From Epiperipatus broadwayi (taxonomy: Eukaryota; Onychophora; Udeonychophora; Euonychophora; Peripatidae), in the NCBI GenBank assembly GCA_028023455.1, contig JAQFVV010013066.1, forward strand, positions 219,632-283,631: a DNA stretch of 64,000 nucleotides. Reading direction: 5' to 3'. Below the pieces are notes generated by a model. It was given only the letters and a program-made list of their open reading frames with translations, ran no database searches and was not told where the DNA came from. A program made the translations under genes and the position numbers. Every line of letters starts with the position of its first letter. Within the stretch, counting starts at the first letter, position 1. Positions 47,781 to 60,113 of this stretch are shown one piece after another.

Positions 47781-48191
47781 TATATATATATATTAATGTC
47801 TATATTAAAGAATATATATTAATAAAACAGTATTGCATTTTTTAATTAAAAAGTATTTCATTTATTGGCATCATTTTTGTTGTGGTTACACTTGTGTTAA
47901 AATATAATAATATGAAATAATAGCAGCTGTTCATGACATGATTGTGTAAAATATATTATATTTATTAAAATATTTTTCATATTACAATAAAGTTAATAAA
48001 AAATTATCTTTTTTTCAAATTTATTTTATTATAAAATATACCAATATCAAAATTTTCTTTCACCTATCATAAAATAAATTAGTACAAAACAAAACATTGC
48101 TACAATAAATGTAAGACTTATTATTTGACAAACAAATGAAGTGAATATTTTTTATGTAAAAAAGTATGTTCAAAAATAAATAAAAATAAAA
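47781..48191. other. AT-rich spacer
   Basis: TA-rich start, otherwise nothing recognised. It lies downstream of the terminal ankyrin exon on the minus strand. Confidence 0.35.
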
Positions 48192-48197
48192 TTTATT
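48192..48197 (-). terminator. Candidate polyadenylation signal for the ankyrin exon
   Basis: AATAAA on the minus strand, about 70 bases after the stop codon of the terminal ankyrin exon. AATAAA-like hexamers are common in such AT-rich DNA, so this is suggestive only. Confidence 0.35.
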
Positions 48198-48265
48198 AAA
48201 ATGGATAAAAAAGACTTGCTTTAAGACAAATAGTAGCAAACTAGACATTTCTTTATAGAAATCAT

Positions 48266-48340
48266 TCACTTTGCACCATGTTGAATTAAAAACTTTCTGA
48301 TATCATCATTCTTTGCAACAGAAAGAGCTGTTCTTTTTTT
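48266..48340 (-). CDS. Terminal exon of an ankyrin-repeat protein (partial)
   Basis: On the minus strand a pyrimidine-rich TTGATTTTATTTTGTAG (acceptor, AG at 48341-48342) leads into 24 codons and a TGA stop. The peptide contains TALSVAKNDD and IRKFLIQHGAK, the second half of an ankyrin repeat (TxLxxA...LLxxHGA), and ends two residues after the GA. The frame starts in phase 0 directly at the splice site. A candidate AATAAA follows. Such proteins mediate protein-protein contacts; the particular gene cannot be named. Upstream exons should lie at higher coordinates; I found none between 48341 and 64000, so introns would be long or exons lie beyond the window. It could also be a relict exon. Confidence 0.55.
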   Translation of the reverse strand, partial: KKRTALSVAKNDDIRKFLIQHGAK

Positions 48341-50475
48341 CTACAAAATAAAATCAATTATATATTTATATATAATATTTTATAAAACTATTTAACCTAA
48401 GTTTTATTAGTAGATACAGAGCACATAAAAGACAATACTAGATACAAAATTGTTATAACAAATAAATAAAAATTACACAGATTCTAAAAAAAAAGTAAAA
48501 AATATTATTAATTATTAAATTCTAATATAATTTATTAACTCATGTATTAATAATTTTACAAACTTCATTTATATTTTCATTTAATTTGTATTAGATAGCA
48601 GAAATTTCTCTTGTCCTACTTAAAACAATATTTATGAAACAATTTGACTCAATGGTTTATTGCATTACTAACAGAATTCCATGCCCCTTAGAAAATAATT
48701 GGTTTTATTGTAAGATTGAGCACTTGATTTATCTCATAAAAATAATAAAAGATGCTTAAATTTTGCATATAATTAATATCAATAATATTCAGTGTTATAT
48801 AATTATAATTATCCCATAATAATGGATTTATTTTTAAACCTTTAGGTTAATTGAGTAGTTTTCAAACAACAAATATATGATGCCTTATTCATAAGGTCTA
48901 AAGCAGATGTCCCTTTTAAAACATGTTAATTATCAGCTATAGTCATCAAATTCCATTGCCATTTGGTTTTGTCAATTATATAATGATTATTTAAAAATAT
49001 TAATATTGTTAGACAAAGATTATTTATCTAAACATAATTGTATATTTTGTTATGGTAATGACAAATTTTAAATGAAAAACAGAAGATAGTGAACAACAAA
49101 ACTGCTAAAATATTAGCAGTAATCAAAGAAAAAGTGAAATCAGAAAAAATAGAAAATAGGTCAAAGGAATGTAAAAAGTGACAAATATAATAATAACTAG
49201 TATATCATATTCTATCAAAAACAGTTAAAAAAACAGCAAATTAAAAATCAAAGAAGTAAAATAATAAATAACAATACTGATAACATTATAAAAATAGCAA
49301 TGTTGATAACATTTTAGAAATATTATTTTACTCAAATAAATAATAGCAGAATTATCATTTGGAATAATTAAAGAGGATTACAAAAATTTTGGTGTGCTGT
49401 CAAAAAACATTAATTCAAAATAAACTGTTAAAAATTAATTTTTAAAATACTTTAACTTTTTTATGGGTTTATCATTTATATAATTATCTTAATTAAAACC
49501 ATTGATAAATGCAAGAGTCATACTAAATTTGTAAGTTCAGATCATGCTATTAATTTAAACAAGCTGAGAACTAAAAAAATATCTTGAAATCTGGTCATTG
49601 AATTAAAACATTCATTTAAACTACCAAAAAATGTTTTAACCTTTTATTAAAATACTAATTTATAAAGAAATATATTCTTACCAAAATACATGATTTTGTC
49701 ATATTATATAGGTGTGTGCTTTGCACTCCTGTATCACTGAATAGGATTTTACTAATTTATTAAATGATTCACTAGTAGATGTCAGCAATAATGATGTCTA
49801 AAATATCTAATGTAATTTTATGTAACTCATGAAAATGTGCTATAAGATATAAAATGTAAGGTTATATATTAAAGTGAGATATATCATCCACAGTTGAAAT
49901 AAAATTGCACCAAAGTAGTTTGTGGCTACATAAATTATGTTACTATAAAAGAAATGTAAATGTGTGAAGTGTTTACATTAAAAAATGTGTTCTTCATTAT
50001 GTAAACAACTAAAATAAACTATAGGTCATATGGGTATATCATTTCTCTTATTAGATACTGGTGAATGTAGAATTGTATTACACTAGTCATTCAATATATT
50101 AATTCATCTAACTAATATTTTTCTAACGGGACAATTTCTCTTCATCTAATTATGGTTTGATACTCAAATATTGAAAATAGTAGATGCCAATATTATTTAC
50201 CTTTGAATTGACTTCTTAATAAAAACTTTAAACTGTCATAAAAATTCTCAAACAATCTTGATTTAGAGGTGAAATTGTGAGCATAATATGAATCATTAAT
50301 AATTGCTATACACGAGAAACTTTTGTATCATTGAAAATCAGTTTAAAAAAATTACTCAGAAAAAATCTATAGTTATTTTGATAATAGGAACAAACTATAT
50401 AATCGTGAAGAAATAATAACCTTTCAAGCAAAATTTTATACAAGATAATAAAATGAATTTGAATTTTTGATTCTA
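48341..50475. other. AT-rich stretch, presumed intronic on the minus strand
   Basis: If the ankyrin exon is real, this is intron. Donor-like GTAAGAA (minus strand, about 49680) and an acceptor-like TTCTTTTATAG (about 49952) occur, but the flanking sequence does not encode ankyrin or other recognisable peptides. Confidence 0.3.
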
Positions 50476-50739
50476 TTTTTATATTAGATTATTTCCATCA
50501 TCTGAAATCAGTAATAAATGTAGAAAAATTTAACTTTATTTAAATATTACAATTGCATTCAACTGTTAGTAATAGTACACCAAACAGGTTAGTATATGCA
50601 CAACATTTGAGAGGTATTATTCTCCCCTGTTCTTCAGGTGTTGCTGGAATAACCAGAGACAATACTAGGATGGGATTTGAACCTGGATTTTTAGATTCTT
50701 GAGTATTGTATTTTAATGTAACACTCTAATCAAGAGGGA
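50476..50739 (-). repeat. SINE, class-II-tRNA-derived, copy 3
   Basis: Matches the copies at 10537-10810 and 11476-11699. Minus strand: GATTAGAGTGTTAC (decayed A box), AATCCAGGTTCAAATCCC (intact B box), a GTCTCTGGTTATTCCAGCAA body, and the tail GATGGAAATAATC. Inverted relative to copy 1. Confidence 0.75.
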
Positions 50740-51504
50740 TGATTAATTTTAAAATAAAAACAGCCAGAAGATCTCTAATACATTTTTATTCTTACAAGGA
50801 AAATATATTAAAACCTTTACTAATTTTATATACAGATTAAAAAACATTTTAAATATATTATTTCTATGATCTATATTACAATGCAAGTTATCAAATAAGT
50901 GAATGACAACAGATAAATAATTTAATAATAATCATCGAAAATATTTAAATATTTAATATAATTTTTAAATTTAAACAACACACTTGTTCTATTTAGAATT
51001 ATTGACATAGTATATGAAAATGTGAATTATTTTTCACAACTACAATTTGAATATAGTATCCACTTTTAAACTCCAATTATAGGTTTGAAAGTCTTTTTGT
51101 TCAAATGACAATTTATTTTCTATTCTCAAAACTAAAATAATTAAAATGTCATTATAAAAATGTCATGTAAGCTTCAAGAGAAAATAGTTATTTTCATGGA
51201 ATAATTCCAAAATATTAATTATAATTTACTAAAGTTAATTATTATTCTCAATCCTGAGAGTATTGTCATATACAAAAAATATATATATTTACAATACTTT
51301 TCTCAATAGCAAAATAATATTGACAGATTTGTACCAATTACTGTGGTATAGACACTATCATTAGTATAGTTTATGTTAAGCATTTTGCAAGGCTAGTAAT
51401 AATCTTATATATTTATTTGTCTTTTGATTCTACTATGCATGCAGGAATATTTATGCATGTCAATGAACATGAGTTTATAGTGTAGGTATATAGCCTTTAA
51501 ATAA
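50740..51504. other. AT-rich spacer
   Basis: Nothing recognised. Confidence 0.35.
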
Positions 51505-51926
51505 TCCACAGTGGAAATAAAAAAAATAGTAAATATTACTAACTAAACTATCATACAGTGTTCTATAACAGCGAATTTTAAAAGTTTTTCTTTTCCAAAA
51601 CTAATTTTTGTACTATCACGCTATAATAATATTGTTATTTGGAGATGTATGCAAAGTATTAGAATTCTGATGTTCTTTGTCTATTAATTAAGACATAAAT
51701 AATAAGTCATTATTATCCACAGTGGAAAATTAAAAAATAGTAAATATTACTAACTAAACTATCATACAGTGTTCTATAACAGCGAATTTTAAAAGTTTTT
51801 CTTTTCCAAAACTAATTTTTGTACTATCACACTATAATAATATTGTTATTAGGAGATGTATGCAAAGTATTATAATTCTGATGTTCTTTGTCTATTAATT
51901 AAGACATAAATGATAAGTCATTATTA
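51505..51926. repeat. Recent tandem duplication, period 211 bp, two units
   Basis: 51505-51715 and 51716-51926 are nearly identical, both starting TCCACAGTGGAAA and ending AAGTCATTATTA, with only a handful of differences. No coding content. Confidence 0.9.
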
Positions 51927-52189
51927 AAAAAATTGATAAAGGAAAAAAAATGTAATTACTTTAGAGGGTATAAAATGATTTGCATAAAAAAACAAAAATA
52001 GAAAACCAATTGCCAGTATGTCATTTGCAACTATTGCAGTTACCAAAGGTGTTTTGTTCTTAATAGATATGTTAAACAGGATGAATAAAATAAACATAAT
52101 CAGAATATTAAAATATATAGCTTACTTAAGAGAAAGAATGGCAATATTTTAAACTTTCTAAAACTTGACATTTAGAAAACTGTCATCAT

Positions 52190-54760
52190 TAATCCACTGA
52201 TCATATATTGATTCAGAATAGATATAAGAATTCTATTAAGGATTCACATGCTTTGCTTGGTGCTGATATAGATTTTGATCATAATTTGGTTTTATGGTGA
52301 AATCAATGTTGAGTTTAAAATAAATTAAAAGAGGGAAAACATACACAAGATAGGACTTGGATAAATTGAAACAAATGAAAAAAAGAAAACTTGGTTTAAT
52401 ATGTGAAAATGAATTAAAAAGGATTGTTTGGGATCAGAAACATATTAATAGCCCTGATGAGTGTTGGAATAAAATTAAAAAAATTATTGAAAACAGCAAA
52501 AAATGAGATAGGTATTATTCGTGCAAAAAAAGCTAAACAACCTTGGATAACTGAAGGTATGTTGAAAAAGATGAAAGTATAAAGTTGATGGAAGAATGTA
52601 AATATTGAGGAAAAACAAAAGGCATATAGGAAATGTAATAATGAACTAAGAAGAGAAACAGATTTAGCAAAATAAAAATGGTTGGAGAAAGAATGTAAAG
52701 AGATGGAAAAACCTCAGAAAGTGAAAAGATATGATCTCATATTTTATAGAATATGAAATATCACTTGGGAAAAAAAGACATGGGTAGCTAGTGAGATTTC
52801 GGATAAGAGTGGAGATTAATTCATAGCATTGAGATATTAAAAAGATTGGAAGAATATTTTTAGTGTCTGTTTATTAGAGAAAATAATTTAATTATTTATG
52901 AACTTGAAAATGAAGATGTTGAAATTAGATGATAAAGGTATGGACATATTGCTGGATGAAGTAAGAAAGTTAATAACATAAATGAAGAATGATAAGGCTA
53001 TTAAATTTAATACAATAGCTACAGAATTTTGGAGAGAAATGGGAGAATTTACTGAGAAGGAAATAGTTGGACTTTGCAATTTGATATATAATAGTAATGT
53101 TTGGCCTGAGGTTTTTTTAAAAAACTATGATAATTCCAATGGCTAAAAAGAAGAAAGCTGCTAAATGTGAAGAGTATAGAACAGTAAGTTTGTTATCTCA
53201 TATTTCTAAAGTTTTATTATAGATTTTAACTCAAAGATTTTTATTGGAAGGTAGATTATTATATTGGGAAACAGTTGGGTTTTCAGAAAAGAAAAAGCAT
53301 AAGAGATGCTATTGTTATTGTTAGAACAATTGCAGTAAGATATATTTAAATAAGCATTTATTTTTATATAGCACTATGTTTATAATTGTAAATACATTAA
53401 ATATCAGCCTTTCAAGCTATTGTGCATGCACTTTTTATGAGTGTTAATAATAAATGAATACTTTAACTCCCAACACAAGATATAGTATTTAAGAAAGAAT
53501 AAAGAATCCATTTATTCTTTGCGACCCAAATCCTTATATATATGCAAATCTTAAGTATTGGAAGTGAAAGCGTGAAAATAGACAACTCACTTTAAATTAC
53601 TGTTTACAATATCTGAATGAATGACGTCGACAAAATTATCTAGAATTTACTACATGTCATTCTCAAATGAAACTTAAACATATGTAAATATGCATTTATT
53701 TTTATATAATGCTAAGGAATTGGTATATGTTTTGTGGATTTAGAAAATTCATTTCATAGAGTAATCTGGAATAAACTTATATCCATGTTAAAAGATAAAG
53801 AAATATTTTGGAAAGAAAGAAAATTGATTTGGAATATTTATGATGGTCAAAGGATAAGAATTAAATTTGGGAGTAATGTGAGTGGTGAAGTAAATATAAA
53901 AAGTGGAGTAAAGCAAGGATATAGTATGTCACCTATTCTGTTGATTATTTATTTAGAAGATGTGCTAAATAATTATTTGGACTGTGGAAAAGCAAATGTT
54001 GGAGGAAGAGTTGTAAAGTGTATAAGATTTTCAGATGATATGGCTTTTATCACTGAGAAGGAATAGAATCTTCAGAATATGTTGAGTAAATTGGAAGGAT
54101 GTATGGCATATGGAATGAAGATTAATGTTGAAAAGTCTAAGTGTTTGTGGATAGGAAAAAATTTAAAAGAACTGCAAATTAAAATCTGTGATAACATGGT
54201 TCAACAGGTAAAAGTATTTATATATTTGGGTAGATGATTGAAGGAGATTGGAAGAAATGTAGATGAAGTTAAAAGAAGAATAGCAATGGCAAAAGACACA
54301 TTTGTGAAGAGAAAAAAGATATTATGTGGACCTTTGGAAAGAGAATTAAAAAAGAGAATATTTATATGTTATGTGTTGAGTGGGTTAATGTCTTGTTGTA
54401 AGACATGAACACTGAGTAATAGAATTAAGAAATAATTAGAAGCCTTTAAGATGTGGACATGGAGGTGAATGGAAAAAAATAAGTTGGATGAGTAAAATAA
54501 CAAATGAAAAAGTTATGAAAAGAGTAAATGAGGAAAGAAGATTGACTGAGAATATCAGAGAGAGACAGAGAAACTGAATTGGACATATAATAATAAGAAA
54601 TTATAGCTTAATGAAAGATTTTTGGAGGGAATAGTGAGTGGAAATAAAAAGAAAGGATGGAAGAGATTGACATTATTGGATGATATAAGGGATGGAAAGA
54701 TTGAAGAAATGGGCAAAGAAGAGTATGGGATGAAATAATTGATGTTTTGATTATTCTCTG
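52190..54760 (+). pseudogene. LINE (family B), 5'-truncated ORF2 from endonuclease end to 3' end
   Basis: Plus-strand peptides in order: GADIDFDHNLVL (52260-52295; end of APE endonuclease, where SDH is usual), a linker with KAKQPWITEGMLKKMK and QKAYRKCNNELRRETDLAK (52535-52675), EEYRTVSLLSHISKVL (53170-53215; RT start), DLENSFHRV (53734-53763; palm A), GVKQGYSMSPILLIIYLEDV (53908-53967) and IRFSDDMAFI (54024-54053; xxDD box with Ser in place of Ala). Then come LEGCMAYGMKINVEKSKC (54100-54150) and the C-terminal ERQRNWIGHII segment (54562-54594). The largest open part is 53734-54066. Stops, frameshifts and a ~340-base insertion inactivate it. Clade not decided (Jockey/RTE-like tail). Confidence 0.8.
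53354..53708. repeat. Insertion inside the LINE RT, bounded by a 17-bp direct repeat
   Basis: GCATTTATTTTTATATA occurs at 53354-53370 and again at 53692-53708. The ~320 bases between are unrelated to RT, and the RT reading resumes right after. This looks like an insertion with target duplication, although part of the repeat may belong to the inserted element. The insert contains TATATATGCAAATC and GACGTCGAC-like sequence, with no coding and no tRNA-like promoter. Confidence 0.6.
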
Positions 54761-54879
54761 GACTTGTCCATTGGACTGAATATTGCAAAGTTAATATCTG
54801 TCCAAATTTAATCACACATTCTCTCATGCAATGTTCCTTGAATCTACATCACATTACAAACTTACTAATTAGGTCAAAA

Positions 54880-55470
54880 GGTAAATATCAAAACAGCTAA
54901 AGATGTTCAAAGGAATTTTTCTAAAAAACAATATAAAGACTAATAATGTTGAATTAGAAGAAATTAACAACTACAAATACTCGTCTATTTGTCACTAGAA
55001 ATGGAAATATAATAAATGAAATTAATCATTGAACTGAAGTTAGTTGGTGTGCTTTTGGGAGAAATAATTTAATATTAAAAATATGCATATTTGTTTGAAA
55101 AAGATGGTTTAAAGCAATGTATTTGACTGTTTGTTATTTCTAAATTTGAGAGTTGCACATAAAAAAGAAAAGCAGTACAGAGACTTCACACCACTAAAAG
55201 AGCATGTAAAATGTAATGTTGAAAGTAAGAGATCAAATACAAAATACATGAATGAGAAAACACAACAATGTTTTTGGTATTAAACAATTGAGAGTAAAAT
55301 AGACTAGTGCAAGACATATTGATTTAAGTTTATAATAAATAGACAGTTAAAATATTAAACTGAATTTCAATAGACTGTAAAAGATTTAGAAAGACGATGG
55401 ACAATCATGGATTGAACATGGAGAAAGAACTTCATCCTGTAATAGATCAATAATGGATGAAAATAATGAT
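54880..55470 (+). pseudogene. RTE-type LINE 3' fragment
   Basis: Decayed plus-strand peptides YKYLS/VTRNGNIINEI (54970-55025), a SWCAFGRNNLILK-like segment (55038-55075) and a WIEHGERTSSC-type end (55405-55445) correspond to the C-terminal part of the RTE copy at 33370-34565 (NTDGNIMDEII ... WIELGETF). It follows the family B LINE directly but belongs to a different family. Confidence 0.5.
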
Positions 55471-56240
55471 GATGAATGCAAAATGCCCTTCTCATTAAAA
55501 TTTTTTGATAATTTATAAATTTAGTTTATATAATTTTTTTTATTCATGAACTGGATATTAATGTTTGATATATTTTGAAAATATTTGATAAGTCTGAATG
55601 TTTTAATGTATTATTCTGGATGTATAAGAATTATAGAATACAAAAGGTTATAAAATTATAGGCTTTTTTAACATTATCCAGAAGTCTGCTGTTATTGAGT
55701 TTATGTATAATTAATACTTTGTCAGTAAGGTCATACTATTATAGTGACACTTGTGTATTATGTCTCTCATAAGGACCAATATAAAACATTTTCTATATTC
55801 ATTTTATATAAAAGATCTGATGGTAGCATTATTAAGCCTAAATTTATTGGGGCAAAATCTGGCATACCTATATCTGTTAATAATACCTTATACAATTAAT
55901 CTAATATATAATATCATGCTTCCAACCATTATATATTTTTATTCTACTATTAATAACTATTTCATATTCAATTTTATTTTGAAATGTAACTGAACAATCC
56001 TGCAAATATTAATCACTATTATTCCAATTATATATAATTGTTTTGATGAATATTTTAAAAAATCAATTGAGATATCACAATTTAAAACTCTTGTTATGCC
56101 ATGTATTACTGAAAACACTTTTGTAAGTTGGACTTATAATCAAGGAAATTAAAATACTTTTTAAATAAGTAAGTGAATCATGAGATCTCAATTACAATTA
56201 TAAAAAGAATGTTTTTCAAAGTTGTATTTCTTTTCTAAGT
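55471..56240. other. AT-rich spacer
   Basis: No gene; the plus open frame at 55751-55993 is hydrophobic AT-rich translation without a motif. Confidence 0.35.
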
Positions 56241-56463
56241 TTTTTTTTATTAAAAGAAGAAATTTATTTTTGAAAACAAAAATACAAAAACATTGTAGTC
56301 AGTTAGTAAACATTAGTTCATGATAAGTTGAATATTGAGTAGTTCGTTAATGTTCACAAAAGGATGTAATTAGTCTTATGTAATGAGTATTTTGTAATTA
56401 AGGTTAATTCTTGCCCAGGTTTCCTAGAACAAATGGTCTGGAGCCAGAAGTTGGTCTCTTTCC

Positions 56464-57315
56464 TTAATTTTCCAAGATCAATTCTGTGAAAATATGACAG
56501 ATGATGTGATTGGTTTGGGTAAATATTAGCTTGCATCTAGTAAGCCAAACTGCAAAATGGAGAAAAGTTGAAAGTCTGATAATGGAGAAGGTACCATTTT
56601 CTATGGATTTGCTAATAGAAAAAGCATCTGTTCTTCCAAGTGACCCACTATTGACAATTAAATCACGAAGTAGGGTTAGAAAGGAGCAGGAGTAATAGAG
56701 ATTCTGGATTGTTTCATCCTCATTCTGGCATAATTGACACTGTGAATTGATCTTTGTGAATCCTCTTCTCCAAACCAGGAAATGATTGGTGGGAAGTGAG
56801 GAGAGATTGAATTTGAATACAAAGCCAATATATTTGGGTTCAAAGAACCAGTTCTTAGAATGCATGATGATTTTCTTGTTATTTATTCCCAGCTGAGAAG
56901 GCAAATTAATTTGGTTTGGATTTAAAAGCTTATATGTCTCCCAATAAGTTTTTTTGTTTTGTAGAGTTTGTTCTGTGATGTTAACTAGGCTGTTAGTGTA
57001 TGTGAATAGATCACTGGTCCATTTACATGCAAATGGTGGAGGCATGTCTGTAGGTTCAAATGGAAAATTGATGTTGGCATTAGATAATTCAAGGTAGATT
57101 AAGCGGAGTAATCCGATTGATTTTTGTGTATAGAACATGGCTATAGAATGCAGACCCACACCACCCAATTCCCTGAGCCTCTGCATTTTAGTCATGCTAA
57201 TGGCAATAACCTTGCCTTTCCAAAACAACATTATACTTGATTGAAAGACATTAGTTGGTTTGATAATGGGTAAAAAATAGTTGATTCTAGAAAAGATAAT
57301 CATATTTAGTAGCAT
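56464..57315 (-). pseudogene. LINE family A ORF2: thumb and C-terminal CCHC domain
   Basis: An open stretch of 283 codons. It begins MLLNMIIFSRINYFLPI and contains LRELGGVGLHSIAMFYTQKS (the GGxGL motif common after LINE RT domains), then YWETYKLLNP, and finally CQLCQNEDETIQNLYYSC, a C-x2-C...C pattern in which the usual His of the CCHC is replaced by Asn in this copy. The preceding segment on 57529-57287 carries the LGFPIALSATAMRKQI thumb peptide shared with the decayed copy at 10.1-10.2 kb. The frame ends at 56464; the first Met is probably internal to the original ORF2. Confidence 0.75.
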
Positions 57316-57468
57316 TGATTTTCCAGAGAGTGATAAGGAGATTGAAGAAAGAAATCCTCACTATTTTCTTGGTTTTGTCTAGAATGGACTGCTGTATTTG
57401 CTTTCTCATTGCAGTGGCCGATAATGCAATGGGAAAACCAAGAAATTTTTGTGGCATGGTGATATAAG

Positions 57469-58340
57469 TTAGCTTGGCGCTATAAGTTGAGAAGTTGAGG
57501 TAATGGTTTTGCCATTGAAGATTTTCCAAACAGCTGATTTTGGTTGGTTGATGTGCAGATTATATTGTGAGGTGTATTTGTCCAAGATCAATTGTAAGCA
57601 TGTTAAATATTTGATGGAGGAAAGAAATACAATGACATCATTGACATAAAAGATGTGGTGTATCTCCTCCTTCAAAAGAGGAATATAAATTTTAGGTAGT
57701 TTACTTTCAATTTCTTTGAGGAGGGGGGTCTATATATGTTATAAAGCAGAGGGTACAAAGTGGAGATCCTTGAAGAATTGAGAGATGGGGTCTAAATCTA
57801 AGGGCCAGGCTACCATCAAGAGAGGGGAAGATGGACTTATTTAGGATGAGGTTTCCAATAATTCTTACATAGACTGGAGGAACTGCGTAGTTACTATGGG
57901 TTTGTATTAATGTGGAAGGCACTACAGTATCAAAAGCAGATGTAAAATCTAATTGCACTGCAATAACCATAGTTTTCCTGTGTTGTCTAATGTATTCTCT
58001 GACAACAAAACGACAAATGACGTGAATTGTGGAGGAGCCCTTATGGGCATATTGATGCTTTGAGATATATGATAGTAGCTGGTCTTGGATCCTATCTTCA
58101 ATGATGGACTCAATGGTCTTGATGAGTAGCAGGGACAAAGATATAGGCTGTATGTTAGAGAGTTGTGAAGGATTGATTTATTTCTTCATAAAATGGACTA
58201 ATGCGATCAGGTAGAGATCTGGAATGTTTTGAAAGTCATCCGCAAGAACATCAATTAAACCAAAAAGTATGGGTGCAGTGAAATAACTTAGGTGGAGTAG
58301 CACAAGGGAAGGTATTCCATGAAGACCAGGATGGGTGTTT
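57469..58340 (-). pseudogene. LINE family A ORF2: reverse transcriptase
   Basis: Minus-strand motifs: GLHGIPSLVLLHL (58330-58290), NIQPISLSLLLIKTIES (about 58160-58105), MVIAVQLDFTSAFDTV (about 57970-57925; motif A with catalytic Asp), SILQGSPLCTL (motif B, about 57780-57750) and IFYVNDVIVFLSSIKYL (57650-57600; motif C). Motif C reads Y-V-N-D rather than Y-x-D-D, so one of the two catalytic aspartates is Asn in this copy. A stop follows MKK near 58180 and a frameshift lies between the 57707-58138 and 57469-57675 segments. Target-primed reverse transcription is the family role. Confidence 0.82.
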
Positions 58341-58939
58341 TCAGGGTAGGATTCAATTTTTGAATAATGTGAGTTTTTGTTATATTGTGACTGTCAAGGT
58401 GCATAAATCATCCCAGGTGTTACCAATGTCAAGAGGACAGCTCTGTAATTTAGATTGAAAGTATTTATGTATGAGTGTTAGAATGTTTTGATCAATAGTG
58501 ATCATGGAGGGTGTAGGTCGCTTGATAGCACCAATTGCCCAATGAATGTAACTTCGCATCCAATTGTGTTGTGTTGCAAGAAAAATCTTTGTTCTTTTGG
58601 TCACTAGGTATTGGGCAAGTACCCTCTGCTTGTCATGGTATTGGCTTTTAAGGTTTATGATACCTGTCATGGTGGTGTTTATAGATGACAGTAGAGAGAT
58701 CTGATGACCAATTAGTTCTAGTACCTCTAGATGTTTGGGGCCTTTGGTCTTTTGTGAAGGTGTTAATCAAAGTACTAAGTATGCCGACGAAGGCAGACCA
58801 TGCCTGTAGTGGGGGTAGCTTGAATATTTGCTTTTTGTGTAACAGAATGTACACTTCAGAAAGGCAGATTGGAGTATTTGCCTTATTTAATAGCCTGATG
58901 GTATGAGTGTGTAGTGAAAGTGGCAAGAGTGTGGGATCA

Positions 58940-59610
58940 AGATGTATTGTTAATAGTAATGCCAGGTGATCCAAAAGAGGAACAAATTGTAGTTTAACTT
59001 TAATGTCATAGTGAAGGTCAGGGAAATAGTAGCGAAGATCAATTAAGGTTTTTTTGTGTAATGTGTAGAAGAAAAATGAATTTGGCAGGAAACAGCCCTT
59101 TCCACATAGAAGAAATCTATTATATAGATGCAAATATTTTGTATTGAATTGTTGATACTTTAGATTAAAATCACCAAAACATATTACCGAAGAGAAAATA
59201 GAAGTGAGAAATGCATTGATACAGTTGGTTGAAAGTATGAGAATTGGATCATTACCGAGTTATAAATATATAATTGTTATTGGTATGTTAGCAATCATTA
59301 GATGAAATATTATTAGTTCTTTACTTAGGTGCAGAGTTTGGCATTTATCATTGGCAAGTTTTTTATTGATGAAGAAGGCTACTCCTGAGGATGCTGTGGT
59401 GGATGGTAAGTAATGAAAAGTACCATATTGGCTTAATAACTGAGGAATCTTATGATTGGATTGAAAATGCAATTTGGTTTCTGAAAGACATATTAAATGT
59501 AGGTCTACTTTATTGAGTCACTGTTTGATGGCTATAGCATGGTCAAGAGAGTTAAGTCCTCTGACATTTATTCCACCTATTTTAAGATGCATAAGATAGA
59601 GAAAAGAAAG
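58940..59610 (-). pseudogene. LINE family A ORF2: APE-type endonuclease
   Basis: Minus-strand motifs in order: GGINVRGLNSLDHAIAIKQ (59600-59540), then a stop, LICLSETKLHF (catalytic Glu, about 59495-59463), SSGVAFFINKKLA, CFGDFNL (about 59185-59165; Asp/Asn pair) and DHLALLLTI (about 58970-58945; the final catalytic Asp-His, where S-DH is usual). Spacing fits the ~230-residue exonuclease-endonuclease-phosphatase fold that nicks target DNA. The stop after AIKQ and a gap near 59255 inactivate it. Confidence 0.75.
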
Positions 59611-60113
59611 AGAGAGGTATGTATTAAATATTAGTGCTCTGTGTAGAGTTTATGAATCAACATTACTTGATCTCAGTAAATCATGTTGAGGGTTTGCTTG
59701 AGTTTCAAGATGATCAGTTGAGCAGGAGATTTGACACACAGTGGTTAATTGAGACTAACCATCCTGGGTTGAGTTTGGATGTAATTCGTTTTGGGTGTCT
59801 GCTGTTAATGTTTCATGTGACTGTCTATGTTTTGTATCTGATTTGGTTTTAATTGATTTAGACCTTTTTTGTTCTTCTTTTTAAGAATGGAGGATTTACC
59901 AATCAGTTGATGTTCAGTGGAAGATTTGCCAATCAGTTGATGTTCAGTGTTATTTTCCAAGTTGGAGTCTTAGGATGTATTATTTGCCTCTTCAGGCTGT
60001 AAACTGGAAGAATCTATTGTTTTCCTTTTGAGACTACTATTGGTTGTTTGTGGATAACTCTTAAAATAAAAGATGTCATGTTGGAAATGTATTTCGTTAT
60101 TTGGAGTCATAAA

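Noticed and set aside
49670-49960. Upstream exon(s) of the ankyrin gene between donor-like and acceptor-like sites
   Set aside because: Enclosed sequence does not encode ankyrin-type residues in any frame.
58685-58906. 73-codon plus-strand frame in the LINE
   Set aside because: Antisense to the minus-strand ORF2 linker.
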